A stretch of 25,266 bases of DNA, taken from positions 1 through 25,266 of IMG/VR virus record IMGVR_UViG_3300035212_000704; one strand, given 5' to 3'. Positions 22,514-25,266 of the stretch are shown here, in pieces. A program made the position numbers and the translations under genes. The notes under the pieces are model-generated. The model was given only the letters and a program-made list of their open reading frames with translations, did not search any database and was not told the origin of the DNA. The stretch comes from a virus. How positions within the stretch are numbered: the stretch's first letter is position 1; each line of letters starts with the position of its first letter.

Positions 22514-22870
22514 AATCAGCATCCCGCCGAGCTTTCGACCTACAGAAACCTCGCACTTGCTAACACCGGCGTTTCCGTGACCACTGGCCCGACAAATGTT
22601 GTGGGGTGGTCGCTAACCAACTCTGCTGGCACTATTCGCTACGTGAAGATCTACAACAAAGCGACCGCCGCAACTGCTGCCGACACGCCAGTCTTCACGG
22701 TCGGAATCCCGACACTTCAGACGGTCAGTTTTTACCCGTCCGGATCAATCCGTCTTCCGCTCGGAATGTCACTGCGATGCACGACCGAGCCTACGGATGC
22801 CGGGACGACCGGTGCAACATCGGGTGATGTTCTTGCTCACATTCTCTTCAAAAACGGCACAGTTGTTTAA
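22511..22870 (+). CDS. Small beta-sandwich virion protein (119 aa)
   Basis: The start at 22511 is set by AAAGGA in the hairpin loop. An in-frame ATG at 22457 lies inside the preceding gene. The 119 residues form a compact beta-rich protein with the order VVGWSLTNSAGTIRYVKIYN, TPVFTVGIPTLQTV, GSIRLPLGMSLRC and a final strand. This pattern (a strand ending in RYVKxYNKAT, then DTPVxTxGIP) is common in small phage structural proteins encoded next to fibre or decoration genes. No membrane segment is seen. A capsid or tail accessory role is inferred from pattern and neighbours. The exact role is unknown. Confidence 0.6.
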   Translation: MNQHPAELSTYRNLALANTGVSVTTGPTNVVGWSLTNSAGTIRYVKIYNKATAATAADTPVFTVGIPTLQTVSFYPSGSIRLPLGMSLRCTTEPTDAGTTGATSGDVLAHILFKNGTVV

Positions 22871-22880
22871 GGGATTAAAC
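22865..22880 (+). promoter_or_regulatory. Hairpin presenting the Shine-Dalgarno in its loop
   Basis: GTTTAA (22865-22870), loop GGGA (22871-22874) and TTAAAC (22875-22880) form a perfect 6-bp stem. T.G, T-A and G.T pairs can extend it into the ATG at 22882. The upstream TAA stop lies in the left arm. Spacing from GGGA to ATG is 7 nt, as in the other members. Confidence 0.55.
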
Positions 22881-22881
22881 G

Positions 22882-23292
22882 ATGGCAAACCTCACCATTA
22901 CAGTAGCAAGCGTGGCTCGCGGGACTGGCAGTCAGGTATCCAGCGGAACGGCGGACGTTGCCATTACTCAGGGACAGTCTGTCTATCTGGACACGACTAC
23001 ACTGACAGTCAAGCTGGCTGATGCTGACTTACTGGCAAGTGCATCCACAAACGTCGGAGTGTCACTGAATGCAGCAGCAGCAGGCCAACCGGTCACATAC
23101 CAGACGACTGGCCCGATCACGATCGGAGCCACTGTAGCGACCGGAGCGGCTTACTACGTGTCGGCTACTGCTGGAAGTATCTGTCTGGAATCAGACCTAA
23201 CCACTGGAGACTTCCCGCTATTACTGGGGTTTGCTACGTCAACCACAGTAATCAACCTTCTACCATTCGCCGCCCGTGTAGCAAAGGCATAA
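22882..23292 (+). CDS. Decoration-like capsid protein (136 aa)
   Basis: A 136-residue Gly/Ala/Thr-rich beta protein with the DUF2190-like signature order GTADVAITQGQSVYLDTTT, ADADLLASASTNVGVSLNAA, GQPVTYQTTGPITIG and GAAYYVSATAG. These small barrels coat capsids or form decoration trimers in other phages. It is far from the other decoration-like gene (1488), so this virus may carry two such proteins. Translation signal is of the SD-in-loop type shared with the capsid genes. Alternative: the base of a head fibre. Confidence 0.6.
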   Translation: MANLTITVASVARGTGSQVSSGTADVAITQGQSVYLDTTTLTVKLADADLLASASTNVGVSLNAAAAGQPVTYQTTGPITIGATVATGAAYYVSATAGSICLESDLTTGDFPLLLGFATSTTVINLLPFAARVAKA

Positions 23293-23295
23293 CCA

Positions 23296-23565
23296 ATGTC
23301 TGTAGACGTAACAACAATGGCGATTATCACGGCGGTTGGTGGCACAGGCGTAACAGTGGGTGGAGCACTTTTGAAGTACGTTCGATCATTGCACACAGCA
23401 ACTGTCGGGCAACTCCAGAAGCAGAATGACAAACTAGAGAAGCGTACCACAGAGTGCGAGGAAGACCGTAGAAATCTTCACGGCAGACTGAATGATCAGT
23501 CGGAGCGTATTAGTGGAATCAGCCAGCAACTAGGCAGGCTGGAAGGCAAGTTGACAAGAGAATAA
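23296..23565 (+). CDS. Membrane-anchored coiled-coil protein (89 aa)
   Basis: An 89-residue protein with an N-terminal hydrophobic segment (about residues 8-28, MAIITAVGGTGVTVGGALL) followed by a highly charged heptad-like coil (LQKQNDKLEKRTTECEEDRR, then RISGISQQLGRLEGKL). One transmembrane helix plus coiled coil fits an inner-membrane spanin, a haemolysin XhlA-like factor or a minor virion protein. No endolysin is recognised beside it, so a lysis role is only possible. AAAGG lies about 9 nt upstream of the ATG. Confidence 0.6.
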   Translation: MSVDVTTMAIITAVGGTGVTVGGALLKYVRSLHTATVGQLQKQNDKLEKRTTECEEDRRNLHGRLNDQSERISGISQQLGRLEGKLTRE

Positions 23566-23613
23566 GTAGCAGCGGTCTTCGATTCCACTGCTTGTGATGG
23601 AAGTTGGAAAACG

Positions 23614-23633
23614 AGCGGATCTGTTGATCCGCT
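23614..23633 (+). terminator. Intergenic hairpin before the fibre gene
   Basis: AGCGGATC (23614-23621), loop TGTT and GATCCGCT (23626-23633) form a perfect 8-bp stem. A second, imperfect stem with one mismatch (AGCAGCGG/CCACTGCT) precedes it in the same 92-nt gap. No T-run follows, so the element may be an attenuator or mRNA-end structure rather than a full terminator. Confidence 0.45.
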
Positions 23634-23657
23634 GTTGGTCGAAAAAGAGGGTAAAAC

Positions 23658-24566
23658 GTGACTGTAGCGACACCAGATAGAGTATTCGTTCCCGGTCCTG
23701 CTGGAGCCACAGGAGCAGCAGGCCCAAACGCGGTTAGTGGATCGACCACAACAGCATTCACTGGCCTGCTGTCAGCGGATGGCAGCGTTGTTGGTTCTGT
23801 GAATGGTGATCTCGTTTACGATCCATCCGAAATTTCAATTACTGGGGCAACAACGGCAACGATCGGGCGGCGACATGTCTGCTCCGGAACGTCCGCAGAC
23901 TACACAGTGACACTGCCGACAGCTTCCGGAAATACAGGCAGGCTCATTGCGTTTCGGATGTCAAACGCACTTACAAAACTGGTGACACTCGACGGAAACA
24001 GCACGGAGACAATCGACGGCCTTACGACTCGGGTCATGTGGGCTGGCGAGTCTGCAATCCTCATCAGTGACGGCTCACAATGGTGCAAAATTGCTGGAAA
24101 GTCGATACCGCTAGAAGCCGTGATTGAATCGCGTTCGGCGACATCGATAGCAAACATTACTCTGGTTCGAATCAACATGACTGACACCATTCGTCAGTCT
24201 GTTGGGACGCTTGTAGACCTGACAAATGATCGTATCACTGTGCCGCGTCCTGGGTGTTTCATTTTAAGCGGTATGGTGAGCTATGAACGCTCAGGATCAA
24301 CGCTGGCAGGAAGTGAAATGTACGCCCAAATCTGCATCAATGGCACGGTAGGTTCAACGCTTCCATCGGCTCTCACTGTTGTGCCATGTGCGTTCGTGGT
24401 TACAGCCGGAAATTATTCGCATTGCGCGCTTTCCGTCACGAGGCAACTCGCTGCAAATGATTTCGTGATCATCGGTGGCTATCAGTCGTCAGGACAAACC
24501 TTTACGACTCGCACCGTTGACGTAGTCCGTCCGTTTCTGTCGTTGCTGGAGGTGCCATCGTGGTAA
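23658..24566 (+). CDS. Tail fibre-type protein: short collagen-like stem and C1q-like head (302 aa)
   Basis: Starts at GTG 23658, with GAGGG about 7 nt upstream. Residues 13-24 are four collagen-type triplets (GPAGATGAAGPN), which in phage fibres form a trimeric stem. A beta region (about 60-148) follows, ending VMWAGESAILISDGSQWCKI, a pattern typical of fibre shafts. Residues about 152-302 look like a C1q/TNF-type jelly roll: ITVPRPGCFILSGMVSYE, then EMYAQICINGT and CALSVTRQLAANDFVIIGGY. Such proteins usually make trimeric receptor-binding or decoration fibres on the virion surface. The end overlaps the next gene, whose product resembles fibre-associated proteins. Host target cannot be predicted. 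Confidence 0.7.
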   Translation: MTVATPDRVFVPGPAGATGAAGPNAVSGSTTTAFTGLLSADGSVVGSVNGDLVYDPSEISITGATTATIGRRHVCSGTSADYTVTLPTASGNTGRLIAFRMSNALTKLVTLDGNSTETIDGLTTRVMWAGESAILISDGSQWCKIAGKSIPLEAVIESRSATSIANITLVRINMTDTIRQSVGTLVDLTNDRITVPRPGCFILSGMVSYERSGSTLAGSEMYAQICINGTVGSTLPSALTVVPCAFVVTAGNYSHCALSVTRQLAANDFVIIGGYQSSGQTFTTRTVDVVRPFLSLLEVPSW

Positions 24567-24964
24567 ATTTAGCTGACGCAATCATGGTGCTATATCCGCA
24601 ATCTAAGCCAATGATTGACTGGGTTGTTACGGACAGTGGAAACGGACCGCAAATCACATCGTGGAAGATGCAGGAGCAGCAGCCGACATCGGAGCAGATT
24701 GCAGCGGTCACTGAGGATCAGGTAGACAGATTGCGAAACCCAGCACTTACAATCAGTCGCAGACAAGGCCGTCTCATGCTACTGCAAATGAGCCTGTTGG
24801 ATCAGGTTGACGCTTTGGTGTCTCAGTCGGGTCAAACTGCTCAGATCAGCTATGAGTCTGACACATGGTATCGGACTGATCCTGTGCTCATGCAGCTTGC
24901 AGGAGTGCTGGGAATGTCAGAATCACAGTTGACTGAGTTGTTTTATCAAGCGAGCAAAATCTGA
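24560..24964 (+). CDS. XkdW-like tail fibre-associated protein (134 aa)
   Basis: Starts at GTG 24560, overlapping the fibre stop codon by 7 nt, with GGAGG about 8 nt upstream. The N-terminus, LADAIMVLYPQSKPMIDWVV, followed by ITSWKMQEQQPTSEQIAAVT, matches the XkdW/fibre-chaperone type (YP...DW....G...I..W....PQPT...L). The C-terminal half (SRRQGRLMLLQMSLLDQVDA, then a YESDTWYRTDPVLMQLAGVL segment) is the usual helical companion in phage tail operons. Probably assists or caps fibre assembly. The exact role is not established. Confidence 0.65.
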   Translation: MVNLADAIMVLYPQSKPMIDWVVTDSGNGPQITSWKMQEQQPTSEQIAAVTEDQVDRLRNPALTISRRQGRLMLLQMSLLDQVDALVSQSGQTAQISYESDTWYRTDPVLMQLAGVLGMSESQLTELFYQASKI

Positions 24965-25266
24965 TGACGACTCAATATGCCATTCTTCTGGGTGTTAGCG
25001 GACAAACCGGCCTTACTGCAAAGCTGTTTGCCAGCGAAGAATCTGACACAGTGCTTTACGCGTCGGATTCGATGCTGGAGCGGACTAACGCACTTGGTCA
25101 GTATCGCTTCACGTTTGGTGAGTTGGCTGTGATTCCAGCCGGGGATTATTTCGCCATATCTACCACCGGGGCCGGTGTCGTTGTTTCGATGGGCTGGAGG
25201 ACGTTTGCGGGCACAGATGGTGAGACTGCGACGACGACTGTACCAACAGCGGTACTGGACTCCGCT
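24964..25266 (+). CDS. Tail-module protein, 3' truncated
   Basis: An ATG at 24964 overlaps the previous stop (ATGA), and the frame stays open to the window end (101 codons). The product starts MTTQYAILLGVSGQTGLTAK and includes YASDSMLERTNALGQYRFTF and IPAGDYFAISTTGAGVVVSM. The order is that of small tail or fibre-adjacent proteins with a beta domain (A+L...G..Y.......G.Y...F....I.AG.Y). It would complete the fibre operon. The function is unknown and the C-terminus is missing. Confidence 0.6.
   Translation, partial: MTTQYAILLGVSGQTGLTAKLFASEESDTVLYASDSMLERTNALGQYRFTFGELAVIPAGDYFAISTTGAGVVVSMGWRTFAGTDGETATTTVPTAVLDSA

Noticed and set aside
1182-25000. CRISPR array, tRNA or rRNA genes, insertion sequence ends
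   Set aside because: No regularly spaced repeats, cloverleaf, rRNA-like tract or transposase frame was seen anywhere in the window. The only repeats are the in-gene duplication, the palindromes and the protein modules described.

Overview
The window is a run of tailed-phage (or prophage) late genes. Every supported gene lies on the + strand, genes are tightly packed with many ATGA/TAATG junctions, and both ends cut through genes. Base composition by eye is near or slightly above 50 % GC. The Mu-like connector (DUF1320 type), the Mu gp29-like/DUF935 portal, the lambda-G/GT-type frameshift pair and the tape measure point to a virus with a long tail. The host cannot be read directly. The cysteine-rich CEHRG...WICRE...CxxCP domain fused to a GT4 glycosyltransferase is something I associate with Planctomycetota and their prophages, so a planctomycete host is a tentative inference from memory.

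Layout. (1) 1-3140, head: a 5'-truncated protease/scaffold-type gene with a probable nested in-frame scaffold start, a small decoration-like protein, the HK97-type major capsid protein, and a strong hairpin after the capsid gene. (2) 3141-11886, neck and tail: connector, tail tube, tail assembly chaperone with an A9 -1 frameshift site, tape measure, and a series of large tail or baseplate proteins of uncertain role. (3) 11887-14851, accessory region, lower in GC at its start: three tandem relatives of one Cys-rich mini-protein (the third fused to a larger domain), a glycosyltransferase with an N-terminal Cys-rich domain, a small membrane protein, and a free-standing copy of that same Cys-rich domain. 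(4) 14852-22470: two giant overlapping genes. The first joins a portal domain to a sigma70-like region and an inorganic-pyrophosphatase-like domain. The second is a 1277-residue multi-module protein. Both carry repeated HPR...GQF modules. (5) 22471-25266: two small virion proteins, a membrane/coiled-coil protein, a collagen/C1q-like fibre, an XkdW-like fibre partner, and the start of another tail gene.

Most interesting points. (a) The portal-sigma-pyrophosphatase fusion, with a 22-nt palindrome copied from an intergenic site just before the sigma-like region. (b) A family of hairpins that present the Shine-Dalgarno sequence in the loop, with different stem sequences, in front of five virion genes. 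(c) The three tandem Cys4 mini-proteins. (d) Repeated HPR...GQF modules and QxxLF motifs in both giant proteins, plus an AT-rich insert in the second. No terminase, integrase, lysis enzyme, tRNA or CRISPR array was recognised here.
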